From Arabidopsis thaliana (taxonomy: Eukaryota > Streptophyta > Magnoliopsida > Brassicales > Brassicaceae), in NCBI RefSeq assembly GCF_000001735.4, contig NC_003076.8, positions 9,176,001 through 9,240,000 of the forward strand: a stretch of 64,000 bases of DNA, written 5' to 3'. The translations under genes and the position numbers were made by a program. Every line of letters starts with the position of its first letter. Position 1 is the first letter of the stretch. Positions 36,528 to 49,059 of the stretch are shown here, piece by piece. The notes below the pieces were generated by a model, which made no database searches, was not told where the DNA came from, and saw only the letters and a list, made by a program, of their open reading frames with translations.

Positions 36528-38235
36528 ACTCCCCCAAACTTATTTCTTGCTAGTCCTCAAGCAAGAACTAAGAGATAGAAAAGAAAGAGGTTTGAAGGTG
36601 GGGATTCATAGCCACAAAATATCAAACGAAGGATTCAACTCAAAGTCCTTAAAGATAGTTCAAATTTGCTTGAATCAATCATCATACTCTTTCGTACTTC
36701 TCCATACTCTTCTTAGTGCATAGCTCAATTTCAAATCTCCAACTATTAGCAAAGACTCACAATCAAGTTGAAACATCTCTTTAACATTCATTTAAGTGTT
36801 TGGCGCGGTCTCGCAAATGGAAGATAAATCATTCTCAATCGGTCTTGGTGAAGGCTTTTGGAGGTGGTTTCAAAAGATTTACATTTTGGTGGGTTTCTCT
36901 AAAAAAAATAGTAATGCTAGACAATCATGAAATCCATCTAAGACCAAGAACAATTTATGCATACAAAGTCTAGCTCTTGTTGTTCTACCCGTCTTAGATG
37001 TAAACTCCTATTTCTACCCTTCTTGCAAACTCTTTTCTTCTTCTTTTCAACCCCAATCAATAGACACTTTGGTCTTTTTGAACCACAATCCTCAAGATCA
37101 ATCCTTTCTTGCTAGTCACCTAGGGAAGACTTCTTCTTTTGACACTTTGTTCTTTTCTATTTCTTTTCTAAGTTTATCTTTGTTCCCAAATACTTATAGC
37201 TTTGCAAGTTTCTTTTCTTTGGGGAACTAGCTTGATATTAAACTTTCTCTTTACACTTAGAGATTTAGAGCTTTCTTATTTATAACTTATTCCCTAGAGA
37301 CTCCTATAAAACCATTGATCACACATTTCTTTTCATTCATTCTTTTTTCTTTTCTTTTTTCCAAACCCAATCCCAAGTATTCAATCTAACCACTTAAATC
37401 TTTCATTCCCAACCTAGTAGCTAGTCCAAAGATGTTCCAAAAGCTAGCTAAAAACAAGAGCTAAAACCTTGTCGTTCTCAATACTTTGAAGATTTCAAAA
37501 TCTATAGCATTTTCATACAAGAGGCCTCACTCACAAATAGTACATAGGCTTGAAAGAAAGGTTTTAAGGTTAAGGGTAGGGAAAACCATTTTAAAGGTGA
37601 GAATGGCCATTCGGGTTAACAAAAGATTGGCTAAACGAATAAGATAACCCGAATGAGTCTGTTAGACTACCATGAGAATACATTTAGGATCCATAAGCGA
37701 GAAATCAATATCAAATTAAGTCCAAATTCATAGAGATATTTCAAAAGTCATGTAAGCTTCACACAAGTAGAAATTGCTTTCGAGAAACGCAAAAGTCTAA
37801 GCATGGGTTTTCCATTTTTTCCAAGATGATCAAGCAACGATTAACTGTGATCAAGGGCTTTAAGCTCAATCCTAAGCTTGAATTTCTACAAGGTAATTAA
37901 ATCATTATCCCCTATGCAAATGCAAATGTACACTAGATGCTACTAGACTCAATCCTAAAAGAGAAAATTAATATGCAAACCTACATGATTTTTTTTGGAT
38001 TTTTCAAAATTTTCAGATTTTTTTTTTATTTTTCTCAAAACATAGTTATTGACAATGCAAGACTCAAAGAAAGAAAATCAAAACATAACACAACATTAGA
38101 TGGTTAGTCTCTCCCCCAAACTTATTTCACACCGTCTCGGTGTAAAGATAATTCCGGAAAAAAGACTAACGAAAAACAAAGAGAAAATGAAAGAAAATAG
38201 TATATACAAAGGATAGATAGGACCATACCTTGGCC
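36528..38235 (-). other. Untranslated 3' region of the element with polypurine tract
   Basis: Next to the LTR, 36528-36542 reads on the minus strand as TAAGTTTGGGGGAGT, a good plus-strand primer. A second copy of the purine tract lies at about 38110-38123. The ~1.7 kb between has no coding frame. Reverse transcriptase and integrase would normally lie here or upstream, so they have been lost or were never present. Confidence 0.75.
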
Positions 38236-41156
38236 CTAGTTGTGAACCTTAGGGAGTGAAGTGATAGGAGGAGTTGTGAAACTCCTTGTAGAGCCCTTGA
38301 ATGCAAGTGTGAGGACCTCTTTCATCAATTCTTCAACACTTTTTGAACCTTTTTCTTTGAACTCCGGTGTGAGAATCGCTTTAACCGATGAAAAAGGGTT
38401 GGATCGACCCTTGCACTTGACTCTATACTCTAAAATTCCATCATTATACCTCAAAAGTGTTAGAGTCATAGAAGAGGTAGGATTTGGTGAATTGTCAAGG
38501 GTGGGAGGGTGGGTTCTTTTCATCATCCTCTTGTTCTTCTCAAGAACCATCTTAGCTTTACCCAACTCCTTCTTTTTAGTACTTTCTTCTTGCGCATCAA
38601 ACAAAAAGTGTAGACATTCACCATCCAAGATTTTCTCATCAACCGTGAAATCCTCTCTATTCTTCGCATTCACAACTTTGATCTCAAGTTGATCCTTCAA
38701 ACTTTTAGGCTCTTTCTTTGTTTTCACTTCTTCATTAGTGATTGTTCCACAAAACTTTGTAGAGAAAGGCTTGATTGGATATGAGACATTACCATTCACG
38801 TGGAGAAGAGTAACTCTCTTGTTTGGGAAGTCGATGTTGGCTCCCACGGTGTTGAGAAATGGAGTTCCTAGAATGAGAGGAACCTTGTGGGTGTCTTTCA
38901 TCTCCACTATCATGAAATCCGTTGGGACTATGCAATCACCAACTTTGAGTGGATAGTCTTCAATCAAACCAAGAGGAGTTGTTGAAGAAGCATCTCCAAA
39001 CATGATGGAGGAGGTGTGGTGGTTCATATCTTTAACCCCTAGACTCTTTACCATCTCAAGTGACATCACATTCACGCTTGCACCCGAATCACATAAGGCA
39101 TCATCAAGTTGTAAATCACCAAGTGAGCAAGGTATGGTGAATTTACCCGGATCTTCAAGCTTGATAATAGATTTTGGTTCCGTTTGTGGTGTGATTGGTG
39201 AATCAAAGGCTCTCATGATCTCTTCCACTTTCTCTCGATTTTCTAGAATGGCTTGAATGAACTTAAAGTGAAGAGGAATTTGAGACAAGTTTTCCACACA
39301 AGGCAAAGGCGCTCCAACTCTACTCATGTTGGCTTTAAAACTTGAGAAAACTTTCTTTTTAGCTTTGGTAAGAACTCGCCCGGGAAACGGAAGTAGAGGC
39401 TCATAAGGAAGAGGCTCAACTCTTGATGCCTCTTTCTTTTCAACACTCTTGGTTATCATATCATTCCCATTCGTACTCTTCTTGGCCTTCTCATCACTAG
39501 CAACCATTAAGTTCTCAACATTAGAACCATATAGAAGTTTAGAGATCTCTTCTATTGCCTTTTCATTCTCATCAATTCTACCATCCTCTCTTGATTGTGT
39601 ATAGCTCATATTTTCAACCATATCAAAATCGTTTATGAAGATAGCATTGCAAAACTCCTTATGATTAGTTTCAGATTTACCCTTTAAAGTTCCCATTGGA
39701 TGCTTGGAAGTGGATGAGGATGGGCTATAAACATGGACATTCAAACGCTCTATTTTGGCATTGAGCTCACCATAAATGTCATCAACCTTGGTGTGCATTC
39801 CTTTCATTTGTGTGGCAAGATCGATTGCTCCTCTTCCTTGCCCTTCTAGAATTTGTCTAAGAAGAGCGTTTGTATCCGCTTGAGGTGGAGGATTCGATGA
39901 ACTCCCTTGGTGTTGATTGTGGTGGTAGGCTTGAGGTTTTGGTTGGAAGTTCCTTTGGGGTTGAGGTTGATAGTTGGGTTGTTGTGTGAAACCGGGAGGC
40001 TTTAAGGGTGGGTAGCTTTGATCTTGTGGGTTCTCCACATTATTGCTCCTATATGAAAGGTTGGGATGATTCCTATAGTTGAGGTTGAATTTGTTGTAGC
40101 CTTGTCCAATAGCATAGTTGACCTCCTCTTGTCGCTCTACACAACCTTCCATGTGTTCTTGATACCCTTGGTAGACATCACTCTCGGATACAAAATGGAT
40201 CGGTTTTTGATTAGCAAGAATCATCTTATCTATCTTTTCATTCAAAGCTTTGATCTCTTTGCGGTGTAGATTACTCATCTCATTACTTTCTCTTGGAGTG
40301 CGGTCATAATCTTCACCATAATTACCATCACTTTGAGCTAGATTCTCTACCAAAGACAAACCATCATCAATATCTTGGCCCAAGAAGTTTGCATTGCTTG
40401 CCGTGTCCAACAACATGCGAAATTTAGGGAGAACTCCTCTATACAAGGTACTTAGTATAGACTCTTTAGAGAAACCATGATGAGGACATTGCATTTTGTA
40501 TCCTTTGAACCTTTCCCAAGCTTCACAAAAACTTTTATTACTCCTTTGAGTGAAGCTAGATATCTCATTTCTCAACCTTGCCGTTCTTGTTGTGGAGAAA
40601 AACTTTAAGAGGAATGCTCTTTTGCATTGGTCCAAGAGGTGATGGAGCCTTGAGGTAGATTCTTCTCCCAAATACGAGCTCGGTCTCCAAGAGAAAATGG
40701 GAAGAGTCTAAGTTTGAATGCATCTTCCGAGATCCCATTGATTTTCACCGTGCTACACAACATATCAAATTGGTCTAGATGATCCAAAGGGTCCTCCATT
40801 GATAAACAATGAAACTTAGAGCTTTGAACCATGTTGATGAGGCTTGATTTAATCTCAAAGTTGTTGTTCTCAACCGGAGGAGCTTGAATACCGTTTCTAT
40901 TTCCGCGGATGTTTGGCTCATCAAAGGCTCCAATTGGTTGATGAGCTCTTGGTTGATGTTGTGGCATATGACCACCCCCATTAGCTTGGCCATTTCCATT
41001 ATGGCCCCCAACTTCGGGTTCATTCATGACGCCTAACCGAGCAAGGTGTTCAAGTCGTTCTCTTTTTCTTCTTGCTCTAGCGTTTTCTCTTTCAAACCGG
41101 CGAATGTCGTTAATCTCTTCTACTAAGTTTGCTCGGCCGTAACTTCGTAGGTTCAT
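38236..41156 (-). pseudogene. gag-protease of the Athila/Tat-like element, one frameshift
   Basis: On the minus strand, gag starts at 41156 (MNLRSYGRANLVEE) and runs to about 40610. There a one-base shift in an A-run moves it into the frame 40671-38236. That frame continues through the rest of gag (ERFKGYKMQCPHHG, Pro/Gln-rich linker) into an aspartic protease with the active-site motif CDSGASVNVMSLEMV (about 39080), and stops at 38236 after SLPKVHN. The absence of any downstream polymerase or integrase is the striking feature. The break lies where the two frames overlap by about 65 bp, so programmed shifting cannot be excluded, but a simple deletion is more likely. Confidence 0.85.
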
Positions 41157-41263
41157 ACACCTTTAAGACAAGAGCAAAGATCAAGTATAAAGGATTAGTA
41201 ACTAAAGTAAAAGGCTTAGTCTCAAGCAAATATGAAATCCTAATGGCTAATAACTATTGCAAA

Positions 41264-41278
41264 CCGGCAACGGCGCCA
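41264..41278 (-). other. Primer-binding site, Asp tRNA type
   Basis: On the minus strand this reads TGGCGCCGTTGCCGG, starting a few bases inside the right-hand LTR. It matches the Asp tRNA primer site typical of the Athila/Tat lineage and fixes the element's orientation. Confidence 0.85.
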
Positions 41279-41281
41279 AAT

Positions 41282-42667
41282 TGATGTAGCATTTCTATCA
41301 ATTAATTATCGAACCACAATTTGCAATTAATCAACTCACCAAGAATACACACAATTGCTTAATCTAAGCTAATAAGGTGACTTTGAGTGTTCCTAATCTT
41401 AGTAACAATGCATTATCAAGCAAACAATGCAAAACAAGATAAAAGAAAGCAAGAAACAAAAGACTAACAAGTTTCGAAAGTAAACAAAGCGGGAAATTAA
41501 CAAATTACTTAGTGATAACTAAAGACGAATTCTCAGGTTAAGGTAATCGATTAGAAATGATAAAGAGATGGATTATGGAGCAACAAACAACTTCTAACAA
41601 GCAATGATCCTTAGGCCATGGAACACTAAACAAGACTAATACATTTCCATGATATTAATCCTTTTACTAATCAATCAATCATCAACAATTTCCAAAGGCA
41701 ATCAAATGATCAATAAGCATAAATAACAAGTCTATCTAGCCACTAATCACCCTAATCAACAATTTCCAAAGGTAAAGTATGAAAAGCACTTAAAGATTTT
41801 GGTTCGGGAATTTCATCGAACATCTTCCGGGCATCAAATCAACATGATCAAGGTTGATCTAGCCTTAAAAGCAACCAATAAGTAAGAATCTTAAGTAATC
41901 TAGCCCTAAAATCCATAACCCAACATCTAAACCATCCTAATCTACCCTAACCAAAGAACTCTAGGAGACTACTCACTCATGATCATGATCATACAAAGGA
42001 ATTGGTTTGATCTTTGTAAAGCCATAATCATTAGAGAATAGATGAGAAATTTAAAAGAAATACTTGATATAGAAACTTAAGAACTCAACATTCATACAAA
42101 AACCTAAGATAAAGAACCTTCAAGAGAAGTTTTGATCCCTAAACAAAAGCTCTTTTTCTCTAAAACTAGGTTAAGAGTATTTCTAGTAATGAGAAAATAA
42201 ACCGGATCAACCCGGAACAAACCGGGTTTTGACCCTGTTAAGGAAGGCAATCGACCAAGCAATAGATCACTTGGTAGATTCAATATCGTCCGCAACATTA
42301 ATCCTTGACCAGTAGACCACGCAATCGACCACTTTGGTAGATTCATATTCTTCCGTAGCTCTGGTCCGGACCAATCGACCACCCAATCGACCAGTTTGGT
42401 AGATTCGTATTCCTCCGTAGCTCTGCTCCTGACCAATCGACCAGTTTGGTAGATTGTCCTACTAGCTTCTCCTCTTTGGCCACTTTGCATTCTTGTAGCT
42501 CATTTGTTTGCTCCATTTGCTCCATTTTACTTCCAAAACTTTAAACTCCACTCATGTACCTAAGAAAACCAAATGCAAATGCAATACTATATGCCAAAAT
42601 ATGAATGCAAAGCAACAAAAACTAAGAGAAAAAGAGGTTTTAAAACACCCAAAAACACTAGATATCA
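41282..42667 (-). repeat. LTR (5' copy in element orientation)
   Basis: Same ends as the left LTR. It is 33 bp shorter, mainly through loss of about 14 bp from one 62-bp repeat, a short loss near 41835 and fewer 'aaatgc' units near 42575. Confidence 0.92.
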
Positions 42668-43360
42668 ACCCGTTACAGACTAGGATGATAGTGGAAAAAG
42701 TGTTTTGTGTGTTGAAAAAATAATATTGGTCCCCATATAGTCGTACATAATGTTTTTTTTTAGTGGGAGTAGTCTCTTCAATTGAGTTTTAGAGTTCTAA
42801 ATTGGTTTGATGATTTGATTATTATTAAAAATTAACTATTTTTAGGAATTCACGAACTGAATTGAGCAATATATTTTTAGCCAATGAAATTTAATATTAG
42901 AACACATATTGTTAGTTTAACAAATTTGTTTGATAATGCGAATTTGACTAATATTACAAATGAAAGTTTAGTAATTAAGTAGTCAATTTTAATGACTAAT
43001 TTCTTGAAAGAGGAGTAATCTAATATTGTGTTCATGTTCGAAAGCGGTGTTTGGTTGTTGAATTTTTTATTTCATAGTTTCGTTAATCATCAATCTTTGA
43101 ATTATTTTGTGGTTTAATGTGTTTTATCATATAATTTTAATCGTTTAGTTTCTTTCATAATTTTAATTTTAAGCATAAAAACTAACAAACATTTAATTTG
43201 TCCGTTTAGGTAAAAACGACTCTCGCAAATCTTTAGAATATCATTGATTTATGTGATCTACTCTGTATGTACTATTTTACAGTTAAGTCTATAAGATAAT
43301 AATTACTCGAGCAATCAACCGGAATTAGGTCGCATCAAATGTAACAACACCAGATACTAC
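42668..43360. other. Gene-free spacer
   Basis: The right flank of the Athila/Tat-like insertion. It continues the interrupted transposon-like repeat ('ccccatatagtcgtacataatg' near 42732) and then AT-rich sequence with no coding signal. Confidence 0.35.
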
Positions 43361-45664
43361 CTAAGACGTTTTGCTTAACATTTAAATCACATTTTGAATA
43401 TTACGCTGCTCACGTCTAATCTGATAGTTGACACATTCCAAGTCAAATAAAAGTTATAATAATGAATGTGCATAAATATTCATAATTTTTCCACCGTGAA
43501 TCCACTTTCAGTATTATATAGTAGTAACTAAACTCGTTTAATAGATAACTCGTGTCTCTATTAAACAGGTCTTTCTATTATTCATTTTTTTTTTTCTTAA
43601 TCACATTTTCAATCGATTAGCTTTTTACTAAAAGTAGTTTTTAACAATGTGCCAAAAGACGCTGTCGTACCCTAAAATAAAATTGAATGAAAATAAGAAA
43701 GAAGCTGAAACAGATTAACTGTTATCAACCAATTAATCTGTCACTCACTTTAGAATTTCTTTATTGTTTCTTATTCAGTTTTTAACATTGTCTCTAAATT
43801 AAGGAATTTTAATTGTTTGTTTTTTTCAAAAAACAAAATTAAAAAAAATTGAAATGTTAAAAAGAAAAAAATATCTCAAGAAAAACTTTTGAATACTTTT
43901 GTAATAGTTTTTTCTTAAGATAAAAAAGATATATATTTCTCTAGGTCCCAGAGGGCAGAGGAACTCAAAACGAATCTTGGTATATATTTTTTTTTGTCGT
44001 ACGAATCTTGGTATATTTATTGTATGAAATCATTTTTTTTAATATTTTCTTGGTTAAATATTGAAACTCATTTCTTGTTTCTCCTGGAAAATTCCGTTGA
44101 TAGGACTGACAAGAGTCCTGAGAGAAGAGCGACCATCGAGTAAGATAGTGACAATAACCAGCTTCTCCTTGATTAAGGGCAAATATGTAAAGGGTATAGA
44201 GATCAACACAACACAGAGAATTGCTTATAAGTATATTCTTATTGATAACAAACTGTTTACAAATGTTATGTCGGAGATTACTTGATCTATTCTACCCAAG
44301 AGATCAAAACCGAGTAAGAATATCTAAGCCTAATTCTCTTATCTGTTTCTTATCACTGTCACGTGAAGACTAAGAGAATTACACACTCACCTTCAAGCTT
44401 TTGCAATGCTCTGAAGATTTCAATCGTATCGAAATATTCTAGAGTGCACGAAGCGCCTCACACTAAACCCTAGAGTACTTATACTTACTCTCCATAATCT
44501 TAAACCTACGATCTCCGAAAATCTCGTTTTAAGGAATCTTTTTTGTTTTCTTCAAGCTTATTCCTTCCTAAATCTTCGAGATGATATCTTCCATATCTTC
44601 TTGATATTTCTTGTCTTTGACACCACGCCAAGTCAGCTTCCATCTTTGGCTCTCCACATCATTCGCCTTAGCTTACCACGTTTGCTCTCGCATCCATGTC
44701 CGCAAATCAAGCGTCTGATGAAACTCGATGCAGCTTCCTGAAATTTATCAATGCTCTGATCGCCATCAGCTGATTGATTGACTCTGCATCTTCAATATGA
44801 ACCCTATGAATCCTCTGCTTTTGACGCTGCTGGTTACAAATGGTAAAGATCTTACACTCTTACACTTTTTTCAAAAACTTTTTCATAATTTTTGAGTTTA
44901 TTTTAATTGGAAACAAAAATTAGGATATTTATGCTATTTGTGAATGGTAATCAAAACGACCGAATCTTTTCCAAGAGGTTGGGAAGTCAATGTTGATCTC
45001 AAACTCATTTATAACCCGAACCAGTCTATTTATATAAATGTATTGGCTAATGTATTCACTTGAAAAATACTTCGTTTCTCCACCTTGGAAGATAAGTTTT
45101 GATACTCTGACGAATTTCTCGTTGGAGACCGATACTGGTTGGCACTTCCTCATCAAATTATATCAAAACCTGTTGCTCAAAATGTTTCCTAAAGGAGGAA
45201 AACATATTTCTGTTAATAACAGTTTTTAGTTAATCTATAATCAGGAGATTAGGATTTAACCCGAAAGGGTATCAAGGAGGAAGACCACGTGCACTTTCAA
45301 TCTTTCTTTATGTTCAAGCCTTCAAGGCTATAAGGCAAACACAGTTGTTACAAACACTTGGGAGTGGTTAATTTGCGTTTAAAGAAACAACGAAGCTCCA
45401 ACCAAATACTATATAGTAAAAAAACCAAGGAACAATATAAAGTAAAATGTTAATCTCCAAGAGACAAAATAACTAGTTTGGTTTGTTCCTTTTTTTTAGG
45501 CGAAGCTTGGTGTGCGATTGGAAACGGTACTGGTATGGATAGGGAACACTATCATATTGTTAGAAGATTTAAAAAATTCATCAAAAGGATATTTGGTGAA
45601 TGATGCCATTATCTTTGAAGCTGAACTTGTTAAGGTCTTTGTGACCAACATTGTTTCTGCTTAG
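43361..45664 (+). pseudogene. MATH-family pseudogene without signal-peptide exon
   Basis: Upstream sequence (43365-43556) matches that of the 53.3- and 62.3-kb genes up to 'cgtgtctct'. It then jumps straight to 'attaaacag' followed by the intron 1 donor (43569), so the TATA box, leader and nearly all of exon 1 are deleted. Exon 2 (43945-43979) lacks about 23 bp. Exon 3 (44104-44842) is split by an LTR. Exon 4 (from 44924) and exon 5 (to about 45138) are truncated. Exon 6 (from 45245) and exon 7 (45500-45664) remain recognisable to the final stop but carry small indels, for example around 'ggtatggatagggaac'. No functional product is possible. Confidence 0.9.
44186..44794 (-). mobile_element. 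Solo LTR, probably Copia type, in exon 3 of the pseudogene
   Basis: About 609 bp interrupt the conserved exon text between 'attaagggcaaata' and 'atgaaccctatgaatcc'. The insert runs TG...CA. On the minus strand it carries TATAAGTACT and the usual AT-rich downstream LTR layout, with no coding region. The hexamer AATATG is present at both junctions (44182-44187 and 44794-44799), so the exact ends and duplication are ambiguous. A solo LTR left by recombination between LTRs is the simplest reading. Confidence 0.6.
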
Positions 45665-46038
45665 AGATCTCTAATTCTTTGTCAGCAATCAAACAACCTT
45701 ATGAATAAAGTTTGTAATAAGAAGAAGTTGATAAAGTTTGTGTTGTAATCTATATTTTGTTGGTTTTGTTTTCTGTTTATTATAGATTACATAGATTATG
45801 CTTTAACTAGTTTAACTGTTTATGCTTTAAGGGCCCAAAATCTATTAGTTTCTCTTCATCTAGGGTGAACATCTTAGGAAAAAGTGTTGAACTGTGGTAG
45901 TAACATCCTGAGCGTCTTTTGGACCAAGTCTATTTAACCGATTTAAAACTAGAAACACAGCTGACAAAAATAAAAAGTAAATTTAAGTAGATTTTGACTT
46001 AAAATTTGTCATTTAATGGACACTAAAAAAAACAAAAA

Positions 46039-46907
46039 TCATATATGTGAAAGTTGACCAACTCTCTTCATATGGGTGACACATCATCACACAAGAAAAT
46101 GACATGTGTCTTTTAACATTGATTAAATTAAAAATCAGTAAAATTAATTGAGAGAAAATCAAAGTCTCATATTGTGTTAAATCCTCCATTAATTTATTTC
46201 TTAAATGATTTTTTTCAAAATAAAAAATAAAATTATAAAATTATTTATTTAAATATATCAATTACTACTTTTATTTTACTTTTATTATTTTCTATTTTGT
46301 AAAAATTTAATGGTCAATGGTCATCACTCTATAATGACTAAATATTTATTTGTGTTATTTTACCTTGATTTTTTATTATTATTACATTCTCGTTCATATC
46401 TTATCATATGAAATTTTGTCTTTTCATTTTTGTATCTTTAGGTAAGTTCGTAACATTGACATTCAACATTTTCAAGTAATAGACTTTTGAGACGTTAGAC
46501 ATACTACGAAATTAAAAACAAATCAATTTGTCTTATATGGCTATATGCAATAGCATAAAATCTAAAAAGTGTTACTAAAATAACTCTTTAATTTTTGCTT
46601 CCTTTTTTTTTTCATACGAAAACTCTTGAAATCAAAATATCTTATATTCTTGTTGTATGTTCATGATAATGAACAAATTTTATAATCTTGGATATAAAAA
46701 TAATCAGATTATACATGAAAATATATAGAAATTGATATTTAGAGTCAAAAATGAATCTAAAATGTAAGTACATAAGATGAGTCTAATTTTACTAAGTATA
46801 AAATAACAAACAAAAAATAAACATAAATTAGCGACAAACATAATTAACATATTTTTATCTAAACAATTTTCAAAACAAACCCACGCGTACCGTGAGAATT
46901 CATCTAG
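46039..46907 (+). mobile_element. Non-autonomous Helitron (869 bp)
   Basis: It starts TCATATATGTGAAAGTTG after an A and ends with CACG-CGTAC-CGTG, a spacer and CTAG (46904-46907) before a T. It is homologous to the minus-strand Helitron at 18776-19848, sharing both ends and interior blocks such as 'gacatgtgt' and 'ttaaatcctcc'. Non-coding. Confidence 0.75.
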
Positions 46908-48214
46908 TATATAGATAAAATTATATAGACCAATCTACTCAATTGATACTATCAAAATCTCACAAATATATTACTTGAATATATATTTTTAATTTTTATT
47001 AAATTTCAAATAATAGACAAAAAAAAACTCAAAGCCAATCACATATAGACACATGTGAAAGTTATCTCTCTAAAAAATTCTTAAAAATTCAAAACCAAAA
47101 CCAACTATCATCTCTCCCAATTATCATCTTTTTAATATATCAAAAATATCTTTGAAAACTTTCCTTTACCCATGTTTTAAACCTTTCTCATCTATATATA
47201 TACATTTTTACAAATAAATCCTCAAGTTGAAACTTATTTACAAGAAATACCATTTGGCATTAATTATTATTAATAAATTAATATTCCTAACTACTAGCAT
47301 TTTCTTATCTGATATATATCTCCATCAATTCTTAATACGTCAAAAAAAATCTTAGGACACTATTAATATTATACTTTATTAAAAGATAAATAATGTAGTT
47401 ATTTAAAGTTTATTAAAAAAAATTAGAATATTTCACAGAAAAAACGTTATAGTATATTTATAATATGTAAATCTATAAAAATTAAATAACCATTGAAAGA
47501 AAACTTTTAAATTAATTTAAATTATAAATCTTTTAATAAAAGTATTATTAAAACAAAAATTAAAAATAATATTTAATTTTATGAAATGGGATTAGATGGT
47601 AGGACGGATTTAGAATATCATAATATATGAACTTTATAACAATTAAATAACCATTTGAAAGAAAACTTTTAAATTGTGTTGAATTATATATCTTTTAAAT
47701 TAAAATATTATTTAAACAAAAATAACAAAAATAATGTTTAATTTCACTAAACGGAGTTAGATGATATAAGGGGTTTGGGTCGATAGTATTATGAGATGGT
47801 ATACCACAAGTGAAATACATTAGATATGTTTAATTTCACTAAACAGGATTAGATGGTAGGACAGATTTGGATCAATAGTAATACGAGACGGTATACGACG
47901 GATGAAATCCTAGATATATCATTAAAAATAAAATTATATTATCTAAATACTAAAACAAACAAACAATATTAACAAAACAAATATAATTAGAACTTAAATA
48001 TTTAGTTATAATTTAGATTTTAACTTATTGTTCCTATATTTTTAAACAGTAAAAATTAAACATAGTAATTATACACTAAAAAATATATAGATATAAGAGT
48101 TGTACGTTTAGAAAATACAAAACATTAAATCATATTTATTTTTAATCTACAAAACAAATTAATTTTTATTTTTAAAAAATATAATTATGCGGTACACCGC
48201 GGGTTAAAATCTAG
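46908..48214 (+). mobile_element. Helitron-like AT-rich element, 3' end at 48214
   Basis: The 3' end has a perfect GCGGT-AC-ACCGC hairpin (48189-48200) followed by a spacer and CTAG (48211-48214). The interior repeats 'tagatggtaggac' (about 47592 and 47852) and 'tttaatttcacta' motifs, and resembles the duplicated repeat at 1.1-2.3 kb in reverse. The 5' end is not clear, so the start given is only the end of the preceding Helitron. Confidence 0.5.
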
Positions 48215-48261
48215 TATATATTCAAAAGCCTTCAAATTGAACACGAGCTTTGTTCTTGTAT

Positions 48262-48650
48262 CTAGGGCTGGAAAAATAGTCTGACTCGAAGATCCAAACT
48301 AAACCCGGCTCAAAATATTCGATATTAATTCGATTTCGTATATTAAAACTATCTGAATGGGATCTAGAAACTTGAAATTCTGAGTGTCCAATATAATTCT
48401 GATTCGAATTTACCCAAAAAAATCCTAACATGTTCAATCTTTAGTATTTTAAATTGTTTTGATAGTTTTATTACCGATATTTTTGGTTAATTATGATACT
48501 TTTAAACAAATTTTAAATATTTTTACCGGATTTTTCGAGTAATCGGATAAATAGTTTCAATTATTTAGGTAGTTTTAACCAAACTCAAAACATGATTATA
48601 AATCTAAAATATTAAAATCTTTAAAATATCTAAAATAACTAAAATATCTG
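48262..48650. repeat. hAT-like MITE fragment
   Basis: It begins CTAGGGCTGGAAAAATAG and continues with degenerate 'aacccggct' and 'ttcgagtaatcgg' blocks, a pattern shared with 49102-49640 and with the more complete element at 55942-56704. A matching right terminus is not visible. Confidence 0.45.
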
Positions 48651-48659
48651 AACTATTTA

Positions 48660-49016
48660 GTTATATTTTATCAATCCACTACTGCGATAATATCTCGTGT
48701 ACTTCGAGAACTCTCACTAATCCACAGAAATATTGTTTTATATAACAGTAGTCATTAGTCAATAGCTAGACATGCATGGTTTGGTACACGTACTTGGAAA
48801 AAGCATAAAATAAACAATTATAACCAAATCGAAATCTGATATACATTCAATTTTAAACAAAAAAAAAAATGGAAATCTGATACTGTAAAATTGAATATGT
48901 GTGTATTATTATTGGTTCCACGACGAGTCTACTTTCAGTATTTTATTACCAAAGCAAACCAAAACGGATCTCAAAAAATGGATACTGAAAAATGGAGTCA
49001 AGGTATTAAGTGATCC
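48660..49016 (+). pseudogene. 5' remnant of a MATH gene (promoter and first codons)
   Basis: 'gataatatctcgtgtac', 'aatccacagaaatattgtttta' and 'gtacttggaaaaagcataaaat' reproduce the upstream module of the complete gene at 50.1 kb. They are followed by an ATG at 48978 with MDTEKWSQ, matching the first residues of the cluster's signal-peptide exon (MDTQKWS in the next gene). The frame hits a stop four codons later and the hydrophobic core is missing. This is a decayed gene start, or a duplicate of the promoter region of the next gene. Confidence 0.7.
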
Positions 49017-49058
49017 TTTGTCCAAAAAAAAAAAAAAAAAAAAGGTATTAAGTGATCC
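49001..49058 (+). mobile_element. Poly(A)-only retro-insertion with a 16-bp duplication
   Basis: AGGTATTAAGTGATCC occurs at 49001-49016 and again at 49043-49058. Between the copies lie only TTTGTCC and a run of A residues. A target-site duplication around a poly(A) tail fits a retrotransposition event truncated almost to nothing. Confidence 0.55.
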
Positions 49059-49059
49059 A

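Larger units (their letters stand above)
35109..42667 (-). mobile_element. Young non-autonomous Athila/Tat-like LTR element
   Basis: The LTRs at 35109-36527 and 41282-42667 both run TG...CA, and the perfect 5-bp duplication ACCCG flanks them (35104-35108 and 42668-42672). The element lies on the minus strand, with an Asp-tRNA-type primer-binding site next to the right LTR and a polypurine tract next to the left. It encodes gag and an aspartic protease but has no reverse transcriptase or integrase. LTR sequences are nearly identical over long stretches (about two differences in the first ~150 bp), so the insertion is recent. Mobilisation would need proteins from a related complete element. Confidence 0.93.

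Noticed and set aside
38261..39256. Plus-strand frames opposite the Athila/Tat-like gag-protease
   Set aside because: Antisense shadows. The minus strand has the DSGA protease motif.
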